From: Pelovirga terrestris
GTDB lineage: Bacteria; Desulfobacterota; Desulfuromonadia; Desulfuromonadales; Geopsychrobacteraceae
NCBI RefSeq assembly: GCF_014773365.1
Contig: NZ_JACWUN010000004.1
Span: 62,001 to 126,000, forward strand
Reading direction: 5' to 3'
DNA length: 64,000 nt
Under the pieces are notes generated by a model. That model was not told the DNA's origin. It was given only the letters and a program-made list of their open reading frames with translations, and searched no databases. Of the stretch, positions 27,797 through 35,614 are shown in pieces. How positions within the stretch are numbered: the first letter of the stretch is position 1; the number at the start of each line of letters is the position of its first letter. The position numbers and the translations under genes are program-made.

Positions 27797-28224
27797 CATC
27801 TTTCCCTTTTGACTATACGACCGCAATTGACATCCGTTTTGCTGATCTCGATGCGTATGGCCATGTCAATAACGCCATCTATTTTACCTATCTGGAACAT
27901 GCCCGGGTCAAGATGTTTCAGGAATATTTCGGCGCTTTCCTCGACAGTTCCCTGTTGTTTCTGGTGGTGCGTGCCGAATGTGACTATCGATTGCCCATCA
28001 CCTTGAATGACAGCCTGCAGATCACTCTTAAGGTTGAACAACTCAGACATTCAAGTTTCACCTTCGCTTACCTGCTTCATGACGGTGGCGACCGCGAATT
28101 TGCCACGGCCAAAACCGTTATGGTTGGCTATGATCCAAAGGCAAAAAAACCCGTTGCATTACCCGCAGAAATCCGGCGAACTTTTGCTCGGCTTGACCAA
28201 TCCGGAGTACTGTCGCCGGCGTGA
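27793..28224 (+). CDS. 4HBT/YbgC-type acyl-CoA thioesterase
   Basis: A 143-residue hotdog-fold protein. RFADLDAYGHVNNAIYFTYLEHARVKMF carries the catalytic aspartate and the HVNN motif of the 4-hydroxybenzoyl-CoA thioesterase family. It is translationally coupled to the MerR gene and precedes a second hotdog thioesterase, which fits control of acyl-CoA pools alongside the divergent EtfAB system. The acyl chain preference is unknown. Confidence 0.92.
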   Translation: MTSFPFDYTTAIDIRFADLDAYGHVNNAIYFTYLEHARVKMFQEYFGAFLDSSLLFLVVRAECDYRLPITLNDSLQITLKVEQLRHSSFTFAYLLHDGGDREFATAKTVMVGYDPKAKKPVALPAEIRRTFARLDQSGVLSPA

Positions 28225-28234
28225 GGAGACTCTT

Positions 28235-28756
28235 GTGACAGAAGTGCAGATAAAAACCTATGAGATTGCCGGCATGCAGCCGATTTCCCGCGAATGTCTG
28301 GTTTGTGGGACGGAAAACGCCCTGGGAATCAAGGCCCGGTTTTTTGAAACCACAACGAAGGAGTTGATCGCTCTTTTTACTTTGCACCATCAGCACCAGA
28401 GTTATCCCGGCATCGCCCATGGCGGTATTTCTGCCACCGTGCTTGATGAAGTGATCGGGCGGGCGATCATGATCGATCACGATCATCAGACCTTCGGTAT
28501 GACTCTTGACCTGCAGGTGCGTTACCGTAAACCGGTCCCTTTAGACGTTGAGCTTAAGGTGGTAGGGCGTATTGACAGCGCCAAGGGACGCTTGTTTGAA
28601 GGCAGTGGCGAGCTCTATCTGCCGGATGGTTCCGTTGCCGTTGAAGCCCATGGTAAATACATGAAGCGCCGCATTGACCAGATTACCGTCGCTGATTTTA
28701 CTGACACCTCGTGGGTGCTGCCGGAGGGGGAAGTGCCGGCAACCATTGTCATTTAG
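28235..28756 (+). CDS. PaaI-type hotdog thioesterase
   Basis: A 173-residue protein. SYPGIAHGGISATVLDEVIGRA is the PaaI/hotdog helix with the HGG and catalytic D/E positions. An N-terminal CxxC (ECLVCGTENALGIKARF) is typical of a subgroup of this family. GTG 28235 is chosen because GAGGAG sits six bases upstream; a longer frame would overlap the previous gene by over 200 bp. Third gene of the merR operon. Confidence 0.9.
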   Translation: MTEVQIKTYEIAGMQPISRECLVCGTENALGIKARFFETTTKELIALFTLHHQHQSYPGIAHGGISATVLDEVIGRAIMIDHDHQTFGMTLDLQVRYRKPVPLDVELKVVGRIDSAKGRLFEGSGELYLPDGSVAVEAHGKYMKRRIDQITVADFTDTSWVLPEGEVPATIVI

Positions 28757-28773
28757 AAAAGGACAGCGGGGCG

Positions 28774-29049
28774 TTAAGGCAGTACCTTGTTCCAGCGATC
28801 TATCGTCACCTGCTCAAACAGCCCGGCCTTGGCGTAGGGATCGCCGGCGGCAAAGTTTTGCGCTGCCGCACGGTCGGGCAGATCGAGAATGACCACCGAG
28901 CCGCACATCTGCTCATCCTTATCAAGTAATGGCCCGGCGGCAACGAGCTGGTCGCCGAAACTTTTCAGGTAGTCAACATGGGCCGGGCGGTTTTCCTGGC
29001 GCACGGCAAGGTGATTTTTTTTGTCGATACAGCGGATGACAAAGAGCAT
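28774..29049 (-). CDS. YciI family protein
   Basis: A 91-residue YciI-like dimeric alpha-beta barrel protein. FVIRCIDKKNHLAVRQENRPAHVDYL, GPLLDKDEQMCGSVVILDLPDRAAAQNFAAGDPYAKAGLF and the ending are standard for the family. It is convergent with the thioesterase operon. The methionine at 29049 is the family start; the upstream in-frame GTG adds a non-homologous lead. Biochemical role is unknown for most members. Confidence 0.9.
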   Translation of the reverse strand: MLFVIRCIDKKNHLAVRQENRPAHVDYLKSFGDQLVAAGPLLDKDEQMCGSVVILDLPDRAAAQNFAAGDPYAKAGLFEQVTIDRWNKVLP

Positions 29050-29123
29050 AGCCGGTCTCCATTTTTTGGATGTTAATGGTTTTACAAGGGTCGAGATTAG
29101 CACAAACACAGAGGAAAGGTGAG

Positions 29124-29564
29124 ATGATTTATCCAGGAATAATAATCATTTTGGTCCTGACACTAGGGTTGGTGGCCTGCTCCGGCGATAGCCATCTGGA
29201 GATAGCGGCGGAAAACACCCGGACAATTACCCACTACGCCCAGTTTCGTGATCCGCAGCAGAATCGGGTGGTTATTTTTGTCTTTGATGAAGAAACCAGC
29301 GCCATTGAAATAAAACAGCATGCCCAAGGTCTGGCACCTGCAGATGGCCGCTTGCTGGCTGCTTACTACTTTCCAGCAGGAGGAGTCAGTGTGCCGCCAA
29401 CGCGTCTTTCGCGTGCGGGCGGCATTATCAGAGCACATGATCTGATGTATGACGACCCGGAAATCGGCCCCTGGCATTATGTCTTTCTGCACCCCTTTGC
29501 CGGTGAGCCACGTTTCACTGATTGTCTCAAAGCCCCTGAGGATGTTCTTTGCCGGCAGCAATAA
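29124..29564 (+). CDS. Small lipoprotein of unknown function
   Basis: A 146-residue protein with a lipoprotein signal (IIIILVLTLGLVAC, cysteine near residue 18). The mature part is soluble, with YAQFRDPQQNRVVIFVFDEETSAIEIKQHAQGL and a C-terminal pair of cysteines (DCLKAPEDVLC) that could form a disulfide. I use ATG 29124, behind AGGAAAGGTGAG. I do not recognise the family. It is the last gene before the toxin-antitoxin island. Confidence 0.78.
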   Translation: MIYPGIIIILVLTLGLVACSGDSHLEIAAENTRTITHYAQFRDPQQNRVVIFVFDEETSAIEIKQHAQGLAPADGRLLAAYYFPAGGVSVPPTRLSRAGGIIRAHDLMYDDPEIGPWHYVFLHPFAGEPRFTDCLKAPEDVLCRQQ

Positions 29565-29742
29565 GAATGGATTATCTGGTTATGTGCTTATTGCCACCCC
29601 TATTTGCCCGGAAACCTCTGACGCTGGTGGGTGAAAAGTTCTAGGTGATCAAAGATCTTTTTGTCGAACGAAATGTCAGACAGCCCAGCCTGGGGATTTC
29701 AGGTTGGGCTGGTTAATTTTCTGGATGGCGTGTATTTTCCGA

Positions 29743-29829
29743 CTACGGAAGACGCATCAACCGCCCACTTCGCCAGACACGGACAATGCTGAGACTTTGA
29801 GAATCACGGCGATAAACGATTCGGAGCGG
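29743..29829 (-). pseudogene. C-terminal fragment of a RelE/ParE toxin
   Basis: On the minus strand the frame reads PLRIVYRRDSQSLSIVRVW, then RSGRLMRLP and a TAG stop. This is the last two strands of a ParE/RelE fold. Upstream sequence in this frame has no toxin similarity and there is no antitoxin, so it is a leftover of an older module. Confidence 0.65.
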
Positions 29830-29902
29830 GGTGAACAAAGTAGAAACCATCAATTTTTACCGTCAGTCTTTTCCGATTGACAGTCGGCGGAGAACCTTTT
29901 AT

Positions 29903-29926
29903 CTTTACTTTATCCCTAAAGTAAAG
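29903..29926. promoter_or_regulatory. Operator of the AbrB/VapC module
   Basis: A perfect 10-bp inverted repeat (arm CTTTACTTTA, spacer TCCC) whose right arm runs into the AAAGGAGG ribosome site of the antitoxin. Bound protein or an mRNA hairpin could both block expression. Confidence 0.65.
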
Positions 29927-29934
29927 GAGGTGCT

Positions 29935-30150
29935 ATGCCGAAAGTCAGCGCAAAGAGGCAAATTACCTTACCTGTCAGTCAGTGTGAAGCCTTGGGTATT
30001 GAACCTGGGGATGATGTGGAAAGTTTTGTGGCCCATGGTCAATTGACTATTGTAAAGAAGCAAAAAGGGGCAGCTAGAGGCGTCTTAAGGCATGTTCAGG
30101 GGAACCCCTCTATGACCGATGAGGAGTCATTGGCGAGCTCTCTGTTATGA
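29935..30150 (+). CDS. vapB: AbrB/MazE-like (VapB) antitoxin
   Basis: A 71-residue swapped-hairpin AbrB protein (KVSAKRQITLPVSQCEALGIEPGDDVESFV) with a C-terminal toxin-binding tail. AAAGGAGG precedes the ATG. The stop overlaps the toxin start by four bases. It should neutralise the PIN toxin and repress its own promoter through the palindrome at 29903-29926. Confidence 0.9.
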   Translation: MPKVSAKRQITLPVSQCEALGIEPGDDVESFVAHGQLTIVKKQKGAARGVLRHVQGNPSMTDEESLASSLL

Positions 30151-30572
30151 TCGCAATAGATACCAATGTGCTGTTGCGATATCTGCTTGAAGATGATGCC
30201 CGTCAGTTTCAAAAAGCGGCTAAATTGATTTTATCAGGGCAGAAGAAAGTTTTGGTCACTGATGTCGTACTTGTTGAAACGATCTGGACACTGCGAGGGA
30301 AAAAGTACCAGCTGAATAAGGACGAATTGGTGGCTGTTCTTCAGTCGCTGTTTCAGGAGCCGAACATCAGGTTTGAAGATGGTCAGGCCGTATGGGTGGC
30401 ACTTACCGATTACCGAAACGCAAAACCGGTGAAGGGAAAAGAAGCTGATTTTGCTGATGCTCTGATCATCAACAAGTCTAAACAAATTGCCGGCAAGGAA
30501 AAGAAGGTTTTTGAGGGATCGTATACATTCGATCTTGCCGCACAGTCTTTGCCGGGATCCAAGGCTCCTTAA
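30147..30572 (+). CDS. vapC: PIN-domain toxin (VapC family)
   Basis: A 141-residue PIN-domain ribonuclease. IAIDTNVLLRYLLEDD supplies the first acidic residue, VLVETIWTLRG the glutamate, and GKEADFADALIINKSK the distal aspartates that bind magnesium. Length and motifs suggest an active enzyme. Translationally coupled to the AbrB antitoxin. Confidence 0.93.
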   Translation: MIAIDTNVLLRYLLEDDARQFQKAAKLILSGQKKVLVTDVVLVETIWTLRGKKYQLNKDELVAVLQSLFQEPNIRFEDGQAVWVALTDYRNAKPVKGKEADFADALIINKSKQIAGKEKKVFEGSYTFDLAAQSLPGSKAP

Positions 30573-30677
30573 TAAAGAGGGAATATCAACACTTCTTGGG
30601 CAAATCACTTCGCTCCGATAAGTGACCCAGTTTACATCAGAACGACTGGCCCAGTTTCACCGGAATACTCAGACGAT

Positions 30678-30800
30678 TACTGAATAAGCCGGTCATCTGT
30701 CTATCGCTCTGGGAACTGCCAACTTGGTTCCTGAAATAGACGCAATATAGGAACAACCGGTCTGAATCCTCAAGCGGGGTGTTCGTGTTCAAAAAGTGGT
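30678..30800 (+). repeat. Decayed copy of recombinase 3' end and hairpin (repeat A)
   Basis: This segment matches 36128-36256: shared strings include ATAAGCCGGTCAT, AACTGCCAAC, TCCTGAAATAG, CGCAATAT and GGGGTGTTCGTGTTCAA. Translated, it gives the end of the recombinase (ISRSSV) with an in-frame stop before it. It is a partial duplicate left from another recombinase-bearing element. Confidence 0.8.
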
Positions 30801-30921
30801 GAGATGCGAGAATGTTTTGTCCAGCTGAAAATGGAAAATCGCCCCTGCAAGAACACGTTTCAGCCGAGCAAACCGAGAAAGCAATGAAAGAGACGCGGTA
30901 AATCGTATTCACTTGTACAAG

Positions 30922-31011
30922 ACTGTTACTTTTCCCTGCCTGATGGACCAGCGCAGAAATGGCTGTGGTTGAGACAAAGACTTCGGGAAGATCATCTAAA
31001 AAAGTGGGCAT
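30922..31011 (-). pseudogene. N-terminal fragment of an AbiEi-like antitoxin/regulator
   Basis: The minus strand starts at ATG 31011 and reads FLDDLPEVFVSTTAISALV, then HQAGK, after which similarity to AbiEi-type winged-helix N-termini is lost. About 30 residues remain. The assignment is from motif memory only. Confidence 0.4.
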
Positions 31012-31268
31012 AGTGGAATCCTCTCAAGTCGTTCTATTGAATTAATGGTCTATATAAAAGGATAATTTTGAATTTTTGGTAAATAAGAAGAATGTATATG
31101 CTTCAGGGCACGCTGTTTTGCTGACCCTATCGCGAATCCTTCCATGGAGAACTTTTTTGCTCATGAAAGGAGATTTGTGTGATTCGCACAGCACTGTCTA
31201 ACCGTTTCCGCTAGCCGTGATTTATGCCACCCATCCAAAAATGAATTGCAAATGGAGACCAAAGTAAG

Positions 31269-31284
31269 TTATACTTTTGTATAA
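31269..31284. promoter_or_regulatory. Operator of the MazEF module
   Basis: TTATAC-TTTT-GTATAA is a perfect inverted repeat ending 15 bp before the mazE start and next to the AAAAGGAGG ribosome site. Confidence 0.6.
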
Positions 31285-31299
31285 TTAAAAGGAGGCCAC

Positions 31300-31557
31300 A
31301 TGCACACAACGAGTTTGCGAAAAGTTGGCGGATCAGTCATGTTGGCGGTTCCACCAGCGATCCTTGACCTGCTGAATCTTCACCCAGGGGAAACCGTTGG
31401 CCTGTCCGTCGATCACGGTCGCTTGGTAATTGAACCAGCGATAAAACCACAATTTACCCTCGATGAACTGTTGGCACAATGCGATACCACCACCGAGATC
31501 AGTCCGGAGGATCGGGTTTGGCTCGATGAAAAACCATTCGGTCGTGAGTTGATCTGA
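31300..31557 (+). CDS. mazE: MazE/PemI-like antitoxin
   Basis: An 85-residue AbrB-fold antitoxin of the ChpS/PemI type (LRKVGGSVMLAVPPAILDLLNLHPGETVGL), with an acidic toxin-binding tail (EISPEDRVWLDEKPFGREL). The stop shares one base with the toxin start. Ribosome site AAAAGGAGG. Confidence 0.92.
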   Translation: MHTTSLRKVGGSVMLAVPPAILDLLNLHPGETVGLSVDHGRLVIEPAIKPQFTLDELLAQCDTTTEISPEDRVWLDEKPFGRELI

Positions 31558-31883
31558 TGGAGCGGGGGGATATCTATCTTGTCTCGCTGGACCCTACAGA
31601 GGGGCATGAACAGAAGGGGCGCCGGCCAGTCTTAATCGTATCGCCTGGTGCTTTCAATCGATTAACCAAGACTCCGATCGTTCTTCCGATAACTACGGGG
31701 GGAAGGTTTGCTCGGACGGCGGGTTTTGCAGTATCCCTCTGCGAAACAACAACAAAGGGCGTTGTTCGCTGCGATCAACCCCGTGCCCTTGATCTGGCTT
31801 ATCGGCAAGCCAAAAAACTGGAAACTGTACCCCAGTCGGTCATTAACGAGGTGTTGGCGAAATTGGCAACAATCTTAAGCTAA
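31557..31883 (+). CDS. mazF: MazF/ChpB-like mRNA interferase toxin
   Basis: A 108-residue MazF-fold endoribonuclease. RGDIYLVSLDPTEGHEQKGRRPVLIVSP is the conserved first half with the catalytic arginine region, and VRCDQPRALDLAYRQ holds the second active-site segment. It is intact and coupled to mazE. An intrinsic terminator follows at 31958. Confidence 0.94.
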   Translation: MERGDIYLVSLDPTEGHEQKGRRPVLIVSPGAFNRLTKTPIVLPITTGGRFARTAGFAVSLCETTTKGVVRCDQPRALDLAYRQAKKLETVPQSVINEVLAKLATILS

Positions 31884-31957
31884 GTTTATTTTTGCGCTTT
31901 ATGGAGCATGAAAAAATGGTGCCCGCAGAAACTGTCGGAAATATAGAGCATTATCAG

Positions 31958-31989
31958 AAAAGCCCTCGATTGCGCGATTGAGGGCTTTT
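31958..31989. terminator. Terminator after mazEF
   Basis: AAAAGCCCTC pairs perfectly with GAGGGCTTTT around a 12-base loop, giving a strong hairpin with A/T flanks that can work in both directions. Confidence 0.8.
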
Positions 31990-32168
31990 CGTGTGTTATA
32001 GGTGGTGAGTTATTGGACAGGTTGGTTCAGTGCGACGAATAAGCAGAGCTAATGACCTAGCAGTGTATTGCCTCTGCGCTTTTCCTTGCGTCGGCCTTGA
32101 TGCGATCATTAAGCACTTCCTCATTTCATTTTTTAATATCTATAAATTAAGAAACACTTACAAGGTGT

Positions 32169-32648
32169 CTAGAAAACAAGGGGCGATTCAGTATTCTTCG
32201 ATAGAGGATGGTCTGGATTTTGCCTAAAAAATGACTCTTTGGCTTTCTCGCTGAGTTGAGATACGAAGACTCCAAAGGCTTTATCAACCTGGGCAATATG
32301 TTCCAGCAACCAGTCTTTTAAAAACTCGCTTAACTCATAACCTGCGATTTTTTCCCCAGTCCGATGTGTATGGTGCAGTCGGGTAACTTTTACCCTGAAG
32401 GCGTCATGTGCTGCGAGGTGCGCATCCTGATGTGGATAATTATTCTCCCGCATTGCTGCTTCCTCGGAGGCAAAATGGTCTTCAACATAGCACAGCAGTT
32501 TCTCAAGAATTTTTGAGGTTGTGTCTTCCTCCTCCCTTGTTTCGAGGGACATGTAGAGTTCGTTTATCATGTTGACGATCATCGTGTGTTGCAGGTCAAT
32601 ATGCGGTATACCCAACTCATATTGTTCTTTCCACTCAAAAAACACCAT
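32169..32648 (-). CDS. Bacteriohemerythrin
   Basis: A 159-residue four-helix di-iron oxygen-binding protein. Iron ligands are visible in HIDLQHTMIVNMINELY, HFASEEAAM, HQDAHLAAHDAF and LLEHIAQVDKAF. I use ATG 32648, where the canonical hemerythrin opening FFEWKEQYELGIPHID begins; AAGGAG lies 12 bases upstream. Single-domain, no sensor partner. Typical of microaerotolerant anaerobes, with roles in oxygen binding or sensing. Confidence 0.93.
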   Translation of the reverse strand: MVFFEWKEQYELGIPHIDLQHTMIVNMINELYMSLETREEEDTTSKILEKLLCYVEDHFASEEAAMRENNYPHQDAHLAAHDAFRVKVTRLHHTHRTGEKIAGYELSEFLKDWLLEHIAQVDKAFGVFVSQLSEKAKESFFRQNPDHPLSKNTESPLVF

Positions 32649-32888
32649 AAAGGCACCATCTCCTTGTGGATGAATATGAAGGCTAAATATTAGCAATATT
32701 TAACATGATGGGCGCTGGAAGTCAACAGGCGTTAAATTTAAATGTGAATTGCAACTGGGTAGATAAACATTTTCCTTTCTCAAAATTCGCAAGTTTAGAA
32801 CGCTGGGAAAACGTCTTGAATTTTGTACTGCATTGTTTTCCGAGCCATAGATCTAAGTGGATCTAAACTTCCTGCAGCCCCTGGTACC

Positions 32889-33899
32889 TCAGACACCAAA
32901 TTTGGCAGTAGCCCCAAGCAGTGGGAGTTTCCTGACCCTGAATTGTCGTGGATAGCGCTGCTCTGTTGATATCGGTTCACTTTTGGCTAACCCAAAAAAA
33001 CCACAAAAATGTTCCAAGCTGCGAAGGCTGTAGCAGGAACGGACTGTCTGCTCCGGAGTGGTATAAGGCCCGGCCGGCACTTCCTCAAGAATCATGGGGA
33101 AAGCTTGCAAAAAATGGTCTTCATAGAAAGTCTGGGGCTGCCAATCGCCACCGTGCCGATGCAACAGGTAGAGAGAGAAGAGAAAGGACTGCTGGATAAA
33201 ACCAAGCTCTGGGTAACCGTCCCAATACCCCCAGTTGAACTTCTCAACATAAGTGCGAAACAACCTTGGGTAGATACAGGTCATTCCTGTTGCGCCTATC
33301 AGCATGCGGCATTCACGACTGAGGATGAATTTCCCACGGTATTTTCGGATCAGCCCAGCGAGTTCAGCAACAATACGTGTCACGTGCAGATCAAAAAAAT
33401 CTTCCTCTTTGTTGATATTGCCATAGCGAGTTTTCTCACCATGGACCAAATCTCCCCAGTAGCTAAGAGCCGCCTCGCGGCAGAAGCTTCTGGGAAGATT
33501 TCCCGTTGCGGTCGGTTTTAGACCCTTTTCACCAATCGCCTCCACCAGCATGCTAAAAAAGGTCAGAATAGGCGCGGAGGGTTGGGTCGCAAGCTGTTTT
33601 GGAAAGACGATGAGCGTGTCCGATTCAAATGGAAAATGGAGAAAGCGATGGATTTGCTCTGACGATAATCCGGCAAAATCCTTTTTGGGGAGCTGGTTGC
33701 GTTGAGTCATGTGCGTGGCAAGAAAGGCATTCACTTCGTCAAGAGAAGCAAAATCTTTACCCGCCAACAACTGACGGACTTCGGTGAAGGTTTCGACAAC
33801 GTCCTCAGGCTGGGCAGATGATTGGTGCTTTTCGAGGCAACACTTTTTGTATTTCTTGCCACTGCCACAGGGACATGGGTCATTTCTGTTTATTTTCAT
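32889..33899 (-). CDS. SEC-C zinc-motif protein of unknown function
   Basis: A 336-residue protein beginning with a SEC-C metal-binding motif (NDPCPCGSGKKYKKCC, C-x-C-x8-CC). The rest is soluble with no motif I know; it includes LTFFSMLVEAIGEKGLKPTATGNLPRSFCREAAL. Similar SEC-C proteins occur scattered in accessory regions. It lies between a hemerythrin and a toxin-antitoxin pair. Function not assignable. Confidence 0.85.
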   Translation of the reverse strand: MKINRNDPCPCGSGKKYKKCCLEKHQSSAQPEDVVETFTEVRQLLAGKDFASLDEVNAFLATHMTQRNQLPKKDFAGLSSEQIHRFLHFPFESDTLIVFPKQLATQPSAPILTFFSMLVEAIGEKGLKPTATGNLPRSFCREAALSYWGDLVHGEKTRYGNINKEEDFFDLHVTRIVAELAGLIRKYRGKFILSRECRMLIGATGMTCIYPRLFRTYVEKFNWGYWDGYPELGFIQQSFLFSLYLLHRHGGDWQPQTFYEDHFLQAFPMILEEVPAGPYTTPEQTVRSCYSLRSLEHFCGFFGLAKSEPISTEQRYPRQFRVRKLPLLGATAKFGV

Positions 33900-33930
33900 C
33901 TAAATTGCCACCAATCCATTGATTCCGCAC

Positions 33931-34212
33931 CTACCTCTTCAGGAACCGATAAACATCTTTACGATGCCCAACATGAACCACAAGGATGACCAGCACATCA
34001 TCTTCAATCTGATAGAGAATCCGATAATCTCCAACGCGAACCCTGTATAGCGGAGGATCTGCGCCGACAAGTTGTTTGCTGCCCGCAGGGACCGGATTTA
34101 CCGCCAGCGACAGCAAGGCCTGATCTAGTTTTTTCAGCAGGCGGCGATTGCTTTTAGCGGCCTTGGCTAGAGATTTTTCCGCCGCCGGGGTCAGTTCAAT
34201 TCGATAGCCTAC
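33931..34212 (-). pseudogene. RelE/ParE toxin without a canonical start codon
   Basis: The frame after the antitoxin stop reads GYRIELTPAAEKSLAKAAK, NRRLLKKLDQALLSLAVNP and then YRVRVGDYRILYQIEDDVLVILVVHVGHR, a full RelE fold of about 93 residues. Its first codons are TCT GTA GGC TAT. No ATG, GTG or TTG precedes the fold; the first canonical start in frame is TTG at 34116, which would remove a third of the protein. Either the start (a former GTG, now GTA) has decayed, or a rare ATT/CTG codon is used. The toxin may be silenced while the antitoxin remains. Confidence 0.65.
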
Positions 34213-34215
34213 AGA

Positions 34216-34467
34216 TTACAATCCCAGTTTTTTACGAACCTCATCGTAGGAGACTCGTTCCCCTTGAGATTCTTCGAGAGCGAGACGCGCCTCTTTAATA
34301 TCGAGTTGATCTTCCAGCATTTCCAGAAGTTTCAAATCGTCAATGGAGATAATGGCTCCGACCTCACGGCCACGCTTGGTCAGGACAATGCGCTCCTGAG
34401 TATACCGAGCACGGTCAATAACATCACCCAGATGTTCCCTTGCGTCAGAGACTCCCATTCGTGTCAT
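34216..34467 (-). CDS. Phd/YefM family antitoxin
   Basis: An 83-residue antitoxin. MGVSDAREHLGDVIDRARYTQERIVLTKRGREVGAIISIDDL is the Phd/YefM DNA-binding half, and LALEESQGERVSYDEVRKKLGL the toxin-binding tail. AAGGAAGGTG precedes the ATG and a palindrome lies 28 bp upstream. Its partner toxin is the frame at 33931-34212. Confidence 0.92.
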   Translation of the reverse strand: MTRMGVSDAREHLGDVIDRARYTQERIVLTKRGREVGAIISIDDLKLLEMLEDQLDIKEARLALEESQGERVSYDEVRKKLGL

Positions 34468-34494
34468 AAGACACCTTCCTTTCTAGTGACCAAT

Positions 34495-34511
34495 TTGTAC
34501 AGTTCGTACAA
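34495..34511. promoter_or_regulatory. Operator of the Phd/RelE module
   Basis: TTGTAC-AGTTC-GTACAA, a perfect inverted repeat 28 bp upstream of the antitoxin start on the minus strand. Confidence 0.55.
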
Positions 34512-34666
34512 GCATCATCATTCACTTCTTGTCTCCGGTCAAGAGAATTTAAGCATTTCAGCAGCATCAAGGTTGCGGTTTCGTCTGTCCGAGAATTCAT
34601 CCAGCATCAATATTCGATCAAGGAAAATCCAGCACGTATCGATCTTGTAAACCCTGGGTTAAAAGA

Positions 34667-34699
34667 AAGGGCCATCTGACTTTTTGTCGAATGGCCCTT
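34667..34699. terminator. Terminator downstream of the TumE/TumA module
   Basis: AAGGGCCAT pairs with ATGGCCCTT around a 15-base loop. It lies 37 bp beyond the stop of the minus-strand antitoxin gene. Confidence 0.65.
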
Positions 34700-34735
34700 G
34701 GTTGCTTTGATATCTCACACCTTAAAAAAGAATCG

Positions 34736-35110
34736 TCAATGAGCGTGTCTCTTGAGCCCAAACTCCACCTGGAAATCCGAGGCTTTGACTCTTGGAACAA
34801 CTTGCCGTTTATTCTTTTCAAGCTCGATGATCCCATAGTTCGCCATGGTCTTCAGCGTCCTGGAGAGATTGCTGGTGGATCTCCCCGACAACTCTTCAAG
34901 TTCCCTCAACGATTGGGGATGCTTGTCTATAATCAGCTGCAATAATCGCTGGTTTTCACTGTTTAGCACTTGGGCCATGGATTGGAGTGATTCAAACCAG
35001 ATTTTCGGCTCATTGCTTTGGGGAACATATTCGCCCTTGGCAATGGCAATACTTCTCTGCTTGTAATCTTCTCTCGTCATGATGCCGATTTTAAAGACAT
35101 TTTTAGGCAT
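34736..35110 (-). CDS. tumA: TumA-like HTH antitoxin
   Basis: A 124-residue winged-helix regulator. LNSENQRLLQLIIDKHPQSLRELEELSGRSTSNLSRTLKTMANYGII is a MarR-like helix-turn-helix. The start ATG 35110 lies within the end of the TumE gene (8-bp overlap). The pair DUF6516/TumE plus an HTH protein is a known toxin-antitoxin arrangement with the toxin gene first. A longer frame to 35176 lies wholly inside the toxin gene. Confidence 0.85.
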   Translation of the reverse strand: MPKNVFKIGIMTREDYKQRSIAIAKGEYVPQSNEPKIWFESLQSMAQVLNSENQRLLQLIIDKHPQSLRELEELSGRSTSNLSRTLKTMANYGIIELEKNKRQVVPRVKASDFQVEFGLKRHAH

Positions 35111-35453
35111 GACCTGCTCCCAGATACGCTTCGACAGCTTCCCAGAAATCCACGAGAAGTTGTCCGGCTGATTCAAATTCGTAAGAAAAAACGTTCTCCT
35201 GCTGATGATTATGGTCCCAGGTCATCTTTCGGGCCCCATATTTTTTCCGTTTCGGTTTGACTGCGTGTGCGTTGTCGAAACCGATAACCCGCCTGTTGTT
35301 TTTATCGTGAAGAGTCAGGCTATAACTGATCCCATGAGGAATTTGCTCGCTCGGTTCGACCCGGTAAGCCTCGAATTTTGTCCAACACCCATTTTCCATC
35401 GGGAAGACTTCACCGTTCAGGTTCAGCAAGGTTTCGAGATCAAAATTACTCAA
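35103..35453 (-). CDS. tumE: TumE family toxin (DUF6516)
   Basis: A 116-residue protein of the TumE/DUF6516 type (GCWTKFEAYRVEPSEQIPHGISYSLTLHDKNNRRVIGFDNAHAVKP, then YGARKMTWDHNH). The start appears to be TTG 35453, with AAAGAG upstream. A palindrome lies 22 bp before it. The family is thought to poison translation; the mechanism is not evident from sequence. Confidence 0.86.
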   Translation of the reverse strand: MSNFDLETLLNLNGEVFPMENGCWTKFEAYRVEPSEQIPHGISYSLTLHDKNNRRVIGFDNAHAVKPKRKKYGARKMTWDHNHQQENVFSYEFESAGQLLVDFWEAVEAYLGAGHA

Positions 35454-35474
35454 GGGATCACTCTTTCTTGATTG

Positions 35475-35491
35475 TTATCATGTGATGATAA
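35475..35491. promoter_or_regulatory. Operator of the TumE/TumA module
   Basis: TTATCAT-GTG-ATGATAA is a perfect 7-bp inverted repeat upstream of the toxin start (minus strand). Confidence 0.6.
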
Positions 35492-35614
35492 GGATAGCGT
35501 TTCATTGTGTTCACTGCAAGGGTTCTTTTCTCCTGTATCCCGAGCCAAGCCCTTCATTCAAGATAAAATTATGACTTCCTCAGAGTTGCCATTGTGGCAA
35601 GAAAGGAGACGGTC

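Larger units (their letters stand above)
29565..29934. other. Intergenic region at the edge of the TA island
   Basis: These 370 bp contain no intact gene. The centre holds a minus-strand remnant of a RelE/ParE toxin (29743-29829, listed separately) and the right end holds the AbrB/VapC operator. An imperfect AGCCCAGCCTGG/AGGTTGGGCT hairpin lies at about 29680-29710. Confidence 0.5.
30573..31299. other. Scrambled intergenic region with gene fragments
   Basis: These 727 bp lack an intact gene. They contain a decayed copy of the serine recombinase 3' end and its downstream hairpin (30678-30800), a short minus-strand fragment of an AbiEi-like protein (30922-31011) and the MazEF operator. A 124-codon minus frame (30637-31011) simply joins these fragments and is not a gene. 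The stretch 31012-31260 shows nothing I recognise. Confidence 0.55.

Noticed and set aside
30678-30800. CRISPR-like repeat suspicion for the hairpin sequences
   Set aside because: Only two clear copies 5.4 kb apart, with no spacer array and no cas genes anywhere in the window.
30637-31011. 124-codon minus frame between VapC and MazE
   Set aside because: It joins an AbiEi-like N-terminal scrap to the antisense of a recombinase 3'-end repeat, so it is not a real protein.
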